Shown piece by piece: positions 1 through 9,757 of a DNA stretch of 64,000 bases. Below the pieces are notes generated by a model, which saw nothing but the letters and a program-made list of their open reading frames with translations, ran no database searches and had not been told where the DNA came from. The stretch covers positions 18,213,501 to 18,277,500 of the forward strand of contig NC_056755.1 of NCBI RefSeq assembly GCF_018687715.1, given 5' to 3'. The DNA comes from Carya illinoinensis (lineage: Eukaryota; Streptophyta; Magnoliopsida; Fagales; Juglandaceae). The first letter of the stretch is position 1. Every line of letters starts with the position of its first letter. The position numbers and the translations under genes were made by a program.

Positions 1-1380
1 AATGAAATTTCTTACTTATCAAAAAAATTACTAAGTACAACCTCGTCTGTTTCTTTTTTTTTTTTTTTTTTTTTTGGGTCGTATACGACCATTTCATTAT
101 TTCTAGTTCCCAAATTACACTGTAACTTTGAATCTATGTCGACTCACATGAAGCAAGATTCTTTGCCTAATCCTAATATACCAATAGATGTATATGGAAT
201 ATGAAAACTAAAATCATCTTGAGAAAAGTCTTACACAATCTTTTTTATGTTTTGCAGCAAAAACATCATACCCATTAAATAAATAAATAAATAAATAAAA
301 ACAGTCATGAGGCTCTTTACAATTTTGCCAAAGAAATGATCACCAAAAAAACAACAGCACCACCAACAGTCGCAGAAATAAACCTATTAAACATAAATCA
401 TCCATGTGACGGCAAAATGTAAAGCATACCAGAAGGTAGATGAGAATTCTTAAATGCGACAAACCAAATCCAAGCAGCTGGCACAAGCAACGTACCCGAG
501 CTAGATGAATAATAAAAACCCAACAACCAGCAAAAACTGAGAAATTAAACAACAAGCAACTGATACAACCAACGTACTTAAGGTAAAGCAACAATCAAAA
601 CCCAACAATCAGGAAAAACGAAGAAGCTCGATCAATTTATGGAACAGAGTGAGAAAATCAGATAAATACAACCCTCAAAGAAGCACAGATTTTAAAGAAA
701 AACCCCAGAAACTCACTGCATAGACCAAACCAAGAAACTAGATTAATTAATGGAACAAAGGTACAAAATCAGATGCATACAAATATCAGGGCAGCACAAA
801 TTTAAAAATGCTAAAGCTAATTATAGACCATTTGGAAAATCTAGCTTTATCCAATTATTGAGCTGCAGTTTTCACTTTTAGAATTGAAAGTGACCATCTA
901 TTTAAAATTCATTCCAAGTTTCTTTTATTTGTTCAATTTGGATATAAAATAAATGCACAATACTGGGATAGAAAAGAAGCGCATCTGATTTATAGCTTAA
1001 GAACCGTGTTATAATTGACGGAAATGTTACAAGCCAAGCTTTAGTTTGGTTAGAAGAAGGCCCCAAAGCAATTATGCCTCATATTTCAAGATAGAAATAA
1101 TGTAATGTTTTCTAATGAATGAGATTGGCTTGATTTATAAAGGAAAAAAATAAAAAATAAAAAAAAATAAAACAGAACAACAACCGGGGGAATTCAATAA
1201 AACATGTAGATGCAAGAGTTTGGCTAGGTTTGGACTAGGTGACTAAATTGATAAATTTGCATAGGACTTGGTGACTAAGATGGTAGACTTCATCTTATGT
1301 TTTGTTTTGTAATTTAGATGAATTTAAAACGCTTTGACTTTATTTATAGCTATTTTGATTTTATCTAAAAGTTGTTAGGA
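1..1380. other. Gene-free AT-rich stretch
   Basis: I see no coding region. Open frames here are short and low-complexity. There is an imperfect direct repeat: a block near 622-690 (AATTTATGGAACAGAG...) recurs near 737-805 (AATTAATGGAACAAAG...). The minus strand of 330-600 is T-rich and could be intron or UTR of a gene lying to the left, but nothing identifies it. Confidence 0.5.
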
Positions 1381-2000
1381 AGTGTTTTAGGTAAGTCAAG
1401 AGTATACAAATTGAGTTCCAAGAATTTTAGTATTATCTAGAGAAAAGTTTAAATGAGAAACTACTACTTCTGAGAAGATAAAGTGCCAGGTGTCAGCATC
1501 CTGTCATAAGAGTCCATCATGACAAAGTCGCTCCACTAGCAGAGTCCTACTGCAATTCAAATTGGTTTCAGTTTGTTTATTTAAGGGATCCTACTGGTTA
1601 GGATCTATAGAGATTCAGTTGTTGATAGTTTTTAGAACACTTTCATAGTGCTTATTTTGGTGAGAAAATTCCTTGGAGAATTTTCATATTATTTCTCTCA
1701 AACAATGTGATCGTATCCAAGATTGAGATCGAAGACATCGAGTGTTTGTGATTCAGCCATTGGAATTCTAGGAGAAAAGCCAACATTTGAAAATCATCAA
1801 AAGTTTTGGCTGCTATTGCGGTAGAAGCAAATGGGTCATTTGTTGTTTCAAGTAAGATAGTCAATCAATAAAGGTTTTGTAATTGAGACTTGCTTGTAAT
1901 TGATTTTCAAATAATAAAATTAACTTTTCTCGGTTTAGCTGCCCTATAGGATTTTACCTTTAAATAGTTCTTTAAAAAGCTCCCTTCGTTACCAAGACTG
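1380..2000 (+). repeat. LTR-like sequence, possibly a solo LTR
   Basis: The stretch reads like a plant LTR: a TATA-like TTTATTTAAGG near 1577, a transcribed-looking leader, then AATAAA-like signals near 1867 and 1912 followed by T-rich sequence. Terminal TG/CA ends and a target duplication could not be fixed by eye, so the boundaries are approximate. It could instead be an unrelated intergenic transcript. Confidence 0.3.
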
Positions 2001-2189
2001 GTGTTATGCAATTCATTTACTTTATATTATTGTTTTATTATTAAATAATTACATTATTGACGACTAACTAATTTGTTAAGTGAATTGGTAAATCTTTGTG
2101 TTACAATACAGGGACATTTGGGTAATTTTAGTTTAGGCTATCTTTATTAGTACTTCCATCCTATCATTTTATACAATATGAAGATGATA

Positions 2190-2665
2190 GATCATTATTT
2201 GGCTAAAAATATTTACACCATTGGAAGCAGCTCAATACCCTTAAAAGGCCTATTGGGCTAACCAGTGGGCCTAGGTTGCAAGTTGGGTCGCCAACCAAGG
2301 GTCCCCTGAGAACTTGGGCTTTACTCAGAGTCCAATCCATCTTGGGCCTCCAAGGAAATAATTGTCTGAGAGTCCTCCGAGTAAGAAAAGATATCCAATT
2401 GTTCAAGTATAGATAAACTCTTCACCCTTAGACTTGAATTTTGAATAGCTGTAAACCCACTATGACATAATAATAGAAGTCTCACGGACTCCATATATAT
2501 AAAGAAACCAGGTAGGTAGAGATCATCTCATTCATTGGTATTAAAAAAAGAGCTCTCCATCGTGATCACTAACTTAGGCATCGGAGGTGTTCCTAGAACC
2601 TCCAAGCCACCCTACTCATTGGTTGCTAGTGATTGTGCATGAGTAGCAGTGAAACACGTCCATAA
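2190..2665 (+). repeat. 5' LTR of the plus-strand gypsy element
   Basis: It carries a TATA box (CATATATATAAAGAAACC, about 2490), a downstream leader and the end AACACGTCCATAATA, followed directly by a primer-binding-like site. The 5' boundary is approximate. A degenerate relative lies at 30843-31115, which supports the LTR call. TATA and leader suggest transcription starts near 2520. Confidence 0.75.
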
Positions 2666-2669
2666 TATT

Positions 2670-2687
2670 TGGCATCGTTTGTGGGAT
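2670..2687 (+). other. Probable retrotransposon primer-binding site (degenerate)
   Basis: TGGCATCGTTTGTGGGAT directly follows the LTR. It resembles the TGGCGCCG... site complementary to tRNA-Asp used by many Tat-type elements, with several substitutions. The tRNA assignment is inference. Confidence 0.5.
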
Positions 2688-2795
2688 TCTTTGGCCTACA
2701 ACCAGTGTACATTTCACATGGCCACCACAACTCAATCTCAAGCAACTAGAGATCAGGAGATAACATCGTAGAATATGTAGGGAAGGTTTGCAGAG

Positions 2796-3660
2796 ATGGA
2801 AGAAGTGGTGAAGAAACTTATTACCAAGTTGGAGTTGTTACGAAAGGAGAATGAAGTCCTCAAAGCAAGGAATGGCCCTATTGGAGAGGATATGGCACCC
2901 AGCCAGAGCAAAATGAAAGCGCACAGTGCCAGGGTAAGCAAGCCCCCCCACGATCTGCGTAGTTTGATGGACAAGTATGAAGAGATGGTCAATTGATCAG
3001 CTATTGTCCAACACCAATCTGCCGTTTTGTGCAAAAATAATAGCGATACCGTTGCCACCAAAATTCAAAATCCCATTGATAGATCTGTACGACGGATCTA
3101 AGGACCCCGTGGAGCATTTGGAAACTTTCAAAGCTCACTTAACACTCTGTGGGTTCCCCGAAGAGGGACATTGAAGGGAATGGCTTGAGGATGGTTTGGG
3201 GTGTTGCAGTTGGGATCCATAGACAATTTTGAAGAGTTGGGTCATCAGTTCTTGACCCAGTTTATGGCAAGTTAAAGGCATAGGAAGCCGATAGCATACT
3301 TGTTGACAATAAAGCAAAGATAAGAGGAGAGTTTGAAAGTGTATCTTGCACAATTCAATAAAGAAAGAATGACGGCTAACAACCAGGATGAGAAGATCGT
3401 GCTAGCTGCCCTTCTTGGGGGCATATGGCCAAATTGGAGAGGAAGACCCCTTCCACTTTATGGGAATTTGTGGAAAGAGTAGATGACTTTGTTAACGCTG
3501 AAGATACAATAATCGCCTTAACTGATCGATCAAAGAGAAAGAATGAGCGTATGTCGAATGAAGGCTAGAAAAGAAATTAGGATAAAGGACAGAAGGCAAG
3601 GAGGGGCCAACATGAAGAAAGGCGGGACAAAAATATAAGGCAACACAACATGAAGAAAGG
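2796..3660 (+). pseudogene. gag remnant of the gypsy element
   Basis: A coiled-coil-like start at 2796 (EEVVKKLITKLELLRKENEVL) leads after a frameshift into a retrotransposon gag core near 3046-3174, with PPKFKIPLIDLYDGSKDP and LETFKAHLTLCGFPEE typical of plant gypsy gag. Beyond 3174 the frame is broken by several stops. Gag would package the element RNA into particles; this copy cannot make it in one piece. Confidence 0.8.
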
Positions 3661-4169
3661 CAACTATGTATACTATTTTAGCATGCATAACCAAGATAAA
3701 GCAAAGAAGACTAGGCATGGCGAGGATCAAGGGCGATAGTCCAAAAAGTACTACACGTATCATAATACGAGTGGGCATAGAACTAAAGAATTCCAACAAA
3801 GAATTGAAGACGCGAGGGATAATGGCGAGCTGGAGTGCTTGGTCACCCAGAACACCACTCCACCACAACATTTTGGCGACTAGAAGCCAGAGCGTAAACC
3901 CTGACAAAGTGAGAGCCCAAGAAGTAAGGGCTCACCAAAAAGGGGAGGTGGTTGCAGGAGTCATGAGACTGACGTCCTAGGTAGGATACAGATCAAAGAA
4001 ATTTGCCTCTAGGAGATATACTAACGATCACTAGAAGATATGTTGGAGGTGGCCCAACTTCCTCCAGGAGGAAGGCATACGCTAGGTGGGCAAGATATAA
4101 GGAAGGCCTGGCAATCAGCCTTGAATGTAGCTCTTCCCCACAATCTCCTTTGGCGATGAGGATTTATGG

Positions 4170-4425
4170 GGAGTCGTGTACCCAGATAATGACGCATTGG
4201 TAGTAATGATGCTAGTGGCGAATTATATAACACAAAGAATACTGATTGATAATAGAAGTTTAGCAAATGAACTATTCAGGGATGCCTTTGCCAAGATAGG
4301 AATTATAGTATATCCATTAGCAGCCCATGGGGTCCATCACATTGCCAGTGTCATTAGGCACAGATCCTCACATCGCCACCACCATGACAAAGTTCTTGGT
4401 AGTAAGAACACAATTGACATATAAT
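4170..4425 (+). pseudogene. Aspartic protease remnant
   Basis: The frame reads DALVVMMLVANYITQRILIDNRSLANELF. Intact plant gypsy proteases have a D-N-G-S signature where this copy has DNRS, so the glycine after the catalytic aspartate pair is lost. Flanking frames are interrupted. The protease would mature the polyprotein; here it is inactive by inspection. Confidence 0.75.
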
Positions 4426-4847
4426 GCCATCATTGGTCAGCCCACGTTGAAAACTTTAAGGGTGATAACCTCAACTTATCATTTAAAAATGAAGTTCCCA
4501 ATGAAGGTGGGAGTTAGTGAGGTGCGCGGCAAACAAATGCTCACCTGAGAATGTTACATTCAAGAGCTCGGGCAAGGAGAAAGGGGGGTAAAGGTGGTCG
4601 AGCTGCAGGAAGATGTAAATGTGGCCCCCTACCACCACCAAAGATATTTATGATTAAGGCAGAAACAAGAGACAAAGATGCCTTGAAACAAGGAGAAGTA
4701 GATGAGTCCTTAGAGCTTGTCAATTTTGACTTGGCCCATCCAGAAAGCTATGTAAAGATTGGAACCAAAATGAAAAAAGAGGAAAGGTGGCAAATGACAC
4801 AGCTCCTCCTCGAGCACAAAAATGTCTTCGCATAGAGTCATAAGGAG

Positions 4848-5414
4848 ATGCCCGAAATTGGTGAGGACGTCATTGAGCACAAGCTAAATATCGACCCAAG
4901 AGCATGGCCAATCAAACAAAAGAAAAGAAATTTTAGTACAGAGAAGTATGAGGCAATTTCAAAAGAAGTAGATCCGTTATTAGAAGTCAAGTTCATTAGA
5001 GAAACTCAGTACCCAAAGTTGTTATCAAATGTGATGTTGGTGAAGAAGTCCAACAGGAAATGGCGAATATGTGTGGACTTCATGGATCTCAACAAGGCTT
5101 GCCCAATAGATAGCTTTCCCCTCCCATAGATAGACTTAATAATCAACGCCATAATGGAGCATAAAGTTCTAAGCTTCATGGATGTCTATTCGAGATATAA
5201 CTAAATCAGGATGAGTCAGGCTGACCAGGAGAAGACAGCTTTTATAATTGACCAGGGGCTGTGTTATTACAAGGTTATGCCTTTTGGCCTGAAGAATGTA
5301 GGGGTGACGTACCAAAGACTAGTAAACAAGATGTTTAAATATCAGATAGGCCAGAGTATGGAAGTCTATGTGGATGACTTGCTGGTGAAGAGTATGGAGT
5401 TTGGTAGCATATGA
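4848..5414 (+). pseudogene. Reverse transcriptase remnant
   Basis: Recognisable RT blocks in order are VKKSNRKWRICVDFMDLNKACP (split by a stop near 5128), FMDVYSRYN, a YKVMPFGLKNVGVTYQRLV block and the catalytic MEVYVDDLLVKS near 5359-5394. The YVDD box is intact, but in-frame stops lie near 5128 and 5203. It belongs with the gag and integrase remnants on either side as one degenerate pol. Confidence 0.9.
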
Positions 5415-6420
5415 AGAACCTTAGAGAAGCCTTCTGTGTATTATGGCAGTACAAGATGAAACTCAATCCAAAGAAATGCGCATTTGAAGTGCAGTCGGGT
5501 AAATTTTTGGGATTTATGTTTTCAGAGAGGGGCATCAAAGCGAACCCCAAGAAATTGCAAGCGATTATTGAGATGAAGTCACTCGCGAGTTTGAACAAGG
5601 TCCAGAAGTTAGCAGGGAGAATAGTAGCCCTCAACATATTCGTGTCCCGATCGACAAATAAGTGCCTTCATTTCTTTCAAGTGTTAAAAAAGGCCCAAGG
5701 CCGGGATGCCAGATGTGAAGAGGCATTCACATAGCTGAAAAAAATACTTGGCCCACCCGCCATTGCTTAGCCAAACTAAGCCAAGGGAACCTTTCTCACT
5801 GTATTTGGCTGCAACTCCAAATGCCATGTTAGTAGCGTTAGTGAGGGAGAAAGGGAAGGAGCAAAGACTGGTATACTATGTAAGTAGAGCTTTGAGAGGA
5901 GCTAAGGCAAGATATTCACAGATTAAGCTGATCGCTTTCACCGCCGTAAAAACTGCACAACGATTACACCCTCACTTTCAAGCCCACCTGATAAGGATCG
6001 TTATGTAATGGCCCAACACCTCGGGACGACTGATCAAATAGTTCATAGAACTTAGTGAGTACGGCATCAGTTATGTTCCCAAAACTATCGTCAAAGGCCA
6101 AGTCCTGGCTGATTTTGTAGTGGAATTCATGAATTTTCTAGAAAAGGTGCCCAAGGCTCCCGAGAGGGCACCATGGCGAGTGAACAATGACGAATTATCT
6201 TGTTGAGCAGGAGGTGACGTGGGCGTTCACATGGTGAAAAGCGATGGAGTGAATTTGTATCATGCAATACGACTGAAGTTAATAAAGTACCTCCACCAAG
6301 TTCAAGAAAGCAGAAGCCTCCTTTGTTACTTTTGAATTGAGCGGATCCCTCAAGGAGATAATTGGAAAGCAAATCGATTGACACAAGTAGCATCTGCAAA
6401 GCAAGAGGAGACTTTACCCT
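5411..6420 (+). pseudogene. RT connection/RNase H and additional RNase H remnant
   Basis: 5411-5734 continues the RT thumb (NPKKCAFEVQSGKFLGFM). 5748-6008 is the RNase H-like block (PFSLYLAATPNAMLVALV, YYVSRALRGAKARYS). 6150-6420 resembles the additional archaeal-type RNase H of Tat elements but is broken by stops and shifts. RNase H removes the RNA strand during reverse transcription. Confidence 0.75.
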
Positions 6421-6669
6421 AGGAGGTTAACCTTTGAGCAATAGACACACTGGCCATTGGAAAGGAGGCCTTAGAGATCAAGAAAAGCACGCTAAGATAG
6501 GTAGATGACATAATCAAGTACTTGGAAACAAGGGATCTTCCTGTCTCTTAGGAAGAAGTAAGGAAAGTTAGAAGTAGGGCGACTCAATTCATCATGGTAG
6601 ACAGGACACTATAAAGACAAGATTTTTCATTCCCATCGTTAAGATGCATCTCGTAGGAAGAACCTAAGT

Positions 6670-7641
6670 TTGTGATGAGAGAGGTGCATGAAGGGGTATA
6701 CAGAAACCATGAGGGTAGTGTACTACTGGCCAAAAACCTTAAAAGATGCAAAGAAGTTCATAAAAAGATGTGTCCAGTGCTACCTCCAATCACCAATCCC
6801 AAATGCACCTCCCGAGGAGCTGAGATCAATAACCTCCCCTTGGCCATTTGCTTAGTGGGGCATAAACCTAGTCATCCCTATGCCCCCAAGCAAAAGGGGG
6901 ACCAAGTTCATCATTGTCACGGTCAATTATTTTACCAAGTGAACAGAAGCTGAATTAATGGCAATAGTGACTACCTAAAGCGTGACAAGGTTCTTGTGGA
7001 ATACCATCGTGTGCAGATTTAGAGTACCCCAATGCATCATCTCCAACAATAGCAAACAGTTTGATTCTAGGCATTATTGCAAATGGTGTGGGGAACTAGG
7101 TAACAAAGTCAAATACTCATCCCTAGGACACCCCCAGGTGAATGGGCAGGTCGAAGCAACCAACAAAACTATTGTCGAGATATTAAAGAAGAAGGTAGGT
7201 GAGAAGAAGAGGACATGGGCAGACAAGCTCCCTAAAATCTTATGGGCATACATGACCACACCAAAAACCTCAATGAGTGAAACACCCTTCGCTGTAAAGC
7301 TATGATACTAATGGAAGTAGGGCTACCAAGTCACAAAAGGAAGATCTTCAATCCAAGCGCAAACAATGAAAGGCTAGAAGAAAATTTGGACCTACTAGAG
7401 CAGTTAAGGGCAGATGCAGAAGCAAGAATAGCGGCCTCCAAAATGAAGATAGAGCAGTATTTCAATAAGAGAGTAAGGCCTAGGTCTTTCAAGGTGGGCG
7501 ACCTAGTCTTGAAGGAAACTGGGGTAACTACCACAGAAGAAGGGAAACTAGGACTACGATGGGAAAGGCCATACATCATGGTGGCCAGCAACCAACTGGG
7601 AACCTAACATCTCAGAGACACCACGGGGAGTGAACTGCCTC
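6670..7641 (+). pseudogene. Integrase remnant, 5' part (split by hAT)
   Basis: 6672-6800 is the zinc-binding N-terminal region, frameshifted. 6982-7305 is the integrase core: the usual IISDNG is IISNNS here, so a catalytic aspartate is replaced, while the NGQVEATNK block with its glutamate is kept. 7302-7607 is the C-terminal domain (VRPRSFKVGDLVLKE). The frame runs on through a stop near 7606 to GSELP, where the hAT target site lies. The last codons are at 12648-12696. Confidence 0.88.
7634..7641. repeat. hAT target-site duplication, left copy
   Basis: ACTGCCTC, identical to 12648-12655 on the other side of the transposon. Eight bases is diagnostic for hAT elements. Confidence 0.95.
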
Positions 7642-7830
7642 TAGGGGTGGGCAGCGGGGCCCCGTTACCCGCTACCCCGCCCCGTTCGCCCCGCCCCCGC
7701 ATAGGGCGGGGCTGGGCATCCGCACCGTCAGGGCCGGGGCGGGGCCCCCCGGCCCATAAGGTGTAACCCAGTTGGAGGCAGGGGACGGGGACGGACCCCC
7801 CCGGTCCGTTTTTCCCCCGCCCCACCCCGT
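7642..7830. repeat. hAT 5' terminal inverted repeat and GC-rich end
   Basis: Starts TAGGGGTGGGCAGCGG and continues as runs of CCCCGCCCC and GGGGCGGGG, far more GC-rich than the surroundings. The inverse of the other end (12455-12647) has matching composition and short shared blocks. Such ends are where the transposase would bind and cut. Confidence 0.85.
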
Positions 7831-7887
7831 ATCATATATAATATATATAATATATATATAATATATATAATATATATATAAGTTTAA

Positions 7888-7954
7888 GTATAACTTAAGT
7901 GAAACGGCACCGTTTTGTCATTGACAAAACAGCGCCGTTTCACTTAAGTTATAC
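7888..7954. repeat. Near-perfect 33-bp hairpin with AAACGG motifs
   Basis: Arms 7888-7920 and 7922-7954 are inverse copies with two mismatches and a one-base centre. AAACGG occurs at 7902-7907 and, inverted, at 7910-7915 and 7935-7940. AAACGG is the core bound by the maize Ac transposase in its subterminal regions, so this may be a transposase-binding or regulatory site; that role is inference. Confidence 0.9.
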
Positions 7955-8365
7955 CCCTTACCCCTTACCCCCCCCCCCCCCGGCGTCCGAAACCCATACC
8001 CAGAAACTTCAAACCCTTCTCCCGAGTCCCTCCCCTCCCCTCCCCTCCGAAACCCCCAATCCCCTCCCTTCCGAGCCTAAGTCGCCGTGCCGCACGCCGT
8101 CCCTCCTCCCTCTGCCACGCCGGACGCACGGTATGTATAATTTTGTCAAATTGTCATTGATTTTCTTAATTTTTCTCCTTTAAATTATATATTTTTTTTT
8201 TGAGTTTTGATCGGAGATTGGAGGAAGGATGGGGTTGAATCGGAGATGGAGGATGGGATTTGTGAATTGTGTGCTGTGGATTCGTTGATTTGTCAAATTG
8301 TGTGATTGTCTCGGATTTCAAGCATTTTGGATGTTTCGGATTGCCCATTTTTGTTGTAAATTTCA

Positions 8366-8585
8366 TTGAAACCCTAAACCCCTAAATCAATTTAGGGGTT
8401 AGGGTTTCGGATTGGGACCCTAAATTAAATTAGGGTTCCAATTCGAAACCCTAATTTTTTTTTAGGGGTTTCAATCATTGAAACCCCTAAATCAATTTAG
8501 GGTTTCGGATTGGGGTTCCAACCCGAAACCCTAAATTGATTTAGGGGTTTCATGGATTGAAACCCCTAAAAAAAAACCCTAAACT
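8366..8585. repeat. Palindromic array of telo-box (AAACCCTAA) motifs
   Basis: AAACCCTAA, AAACCCCTAA and their inverses alternate about every 20 bases, forming several nested inverted repeats (for example CCCCTAAATCAATTTAGGGG). This is the plant telomere unit in both orientations, not a tandem telomere tract. Confidence 0.85.
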
Positions 8586-9059
8586 TGTTTGAGATAATAA
8601 TCATATACATATATATATTTATATACATATATAAATTATTTATATACATATATATAAATTTATGGAGTTGTGAAACTTGTTTGAGATAATAATCATCATG
8701 TAACACTATGATTTATTAGGGTTTTTGGCATCTTTCTTTTCTTGGCTAGGGTTGCTCTTGAAAGTATGAAATTAAGTTTTTGGCAAATTTGCACTTTTTG
8801 ATCTTTTTTATTTTTCATATTTTTTAAACATCTTTCAAGATTTTAAAAAATTAAAACATATACCAATATACTAATATTAATGTCAGTAACTATTAAGAAA
8901 ATAATTTTATAAAATTAAATTTATGAAAAGTAAAAATGAGAGAACAAAACTATGAAGCATATTATCATTTTTTTTTTTTTGTTTTATTTAAAAGTTTTAA
9001 AAAATTATAACTATTAGATAATTAAAATTCAAAAAAAATCAATTTGAAAATTATATAAA

Positions 9060-9265
9060 ATCAAATATGGCCTTCATGAATGTCTTTTTTTATTCAATCA
9101 TTTAAGTACATATCATTTAATTGAATGATATCATTGGGTGATGAAGACAATGATAATTTTTGGGTGATTAAAATTATGATAATTTTTTTTATTCAATCAT
9201 TTAAGTACATATTCAATCATTTAAGTACATGTCATTTATTCAATCATTTAAGTACATATCATTTC
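9060..9265. repeat. Short repeats of TTCAATCATTTAAGTACAT
   Basis: The motif appears once near 9093 and three times in close succession at about 9192-9265. A second cluster of GCCTATTAAA units lies at 9485-9535. Both are inside the hAT leader region, and no function is visible. Confidence 0.75.
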
Positions 9266-9757
9266 CAATTACGAATTGAGAAAATCTGAGTATATTTAAA
9301 TGATTGAATAAAATTATCATATGTACTGTGGTAAAGTTTTATACTCATGACTCCACATGATATATATAACGTACACATGATTAACCTAAATTACCTTGGC
9401 CTATATATAAATGATACGAAATTAACCCCTACGCTTGCCAAAACTTAAAAAAGGGTAAAAAAGAGAAAAGAGAGAAGAATATAATGCCTATTAAAAATTG
9501 CCTATTAAAGTGGCCTATTAAAATAATGCCTATTAAAAATATGAAGCATCTCTCTTCGACTCTTCCTAATCAAATTATTTGGAATTGCTTATATGAGGTG
9601 TAAAAACTTATTATAGTGTAGTCATTCATATTATCATCATTATATATAAAAAGTACTTAATACATCAATAATAGTTTTGTATGTAGTTTTTGCTGATTGT
9701 GTTGGATTGCACTTTGAATTTTTTTTTTTTTTTTTTTTTTTTTTTGGAGAATCAGGA

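Larger units (their letters stand above)
8131..9755 (+). other. Probable 5' leader intron of the hAT transposase
   Basis: A strong donor (CACG|GTATGT) lies at 8131 after a pyrimidine-rich leader. A T-run at 9720-9745 followed by GGAGAATCAG gives acceptors just before the start codon at 9758. The interval is AT-rich and has no coding frame. It contains telo-box palindromes (8366-8585) and short repeats (9060-9265, 9480-9545). The intron call rests on splice-site appearance only. Confidence 0.45.

Noticed and set aside
8366..8585. Interstitial telomere tract
   Set aside because: Motifs alternate orientation with unrelated spacers rather than forming head-to-tail TTTAGGG repeats.
9677..9757. 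Extension of the transposase frame upstream of 9758 through a run of Phe codons
   Set aside because: It has no ATG start and translates a poly-T tract that looks like the polypyrimidine part of a 3' splice site.
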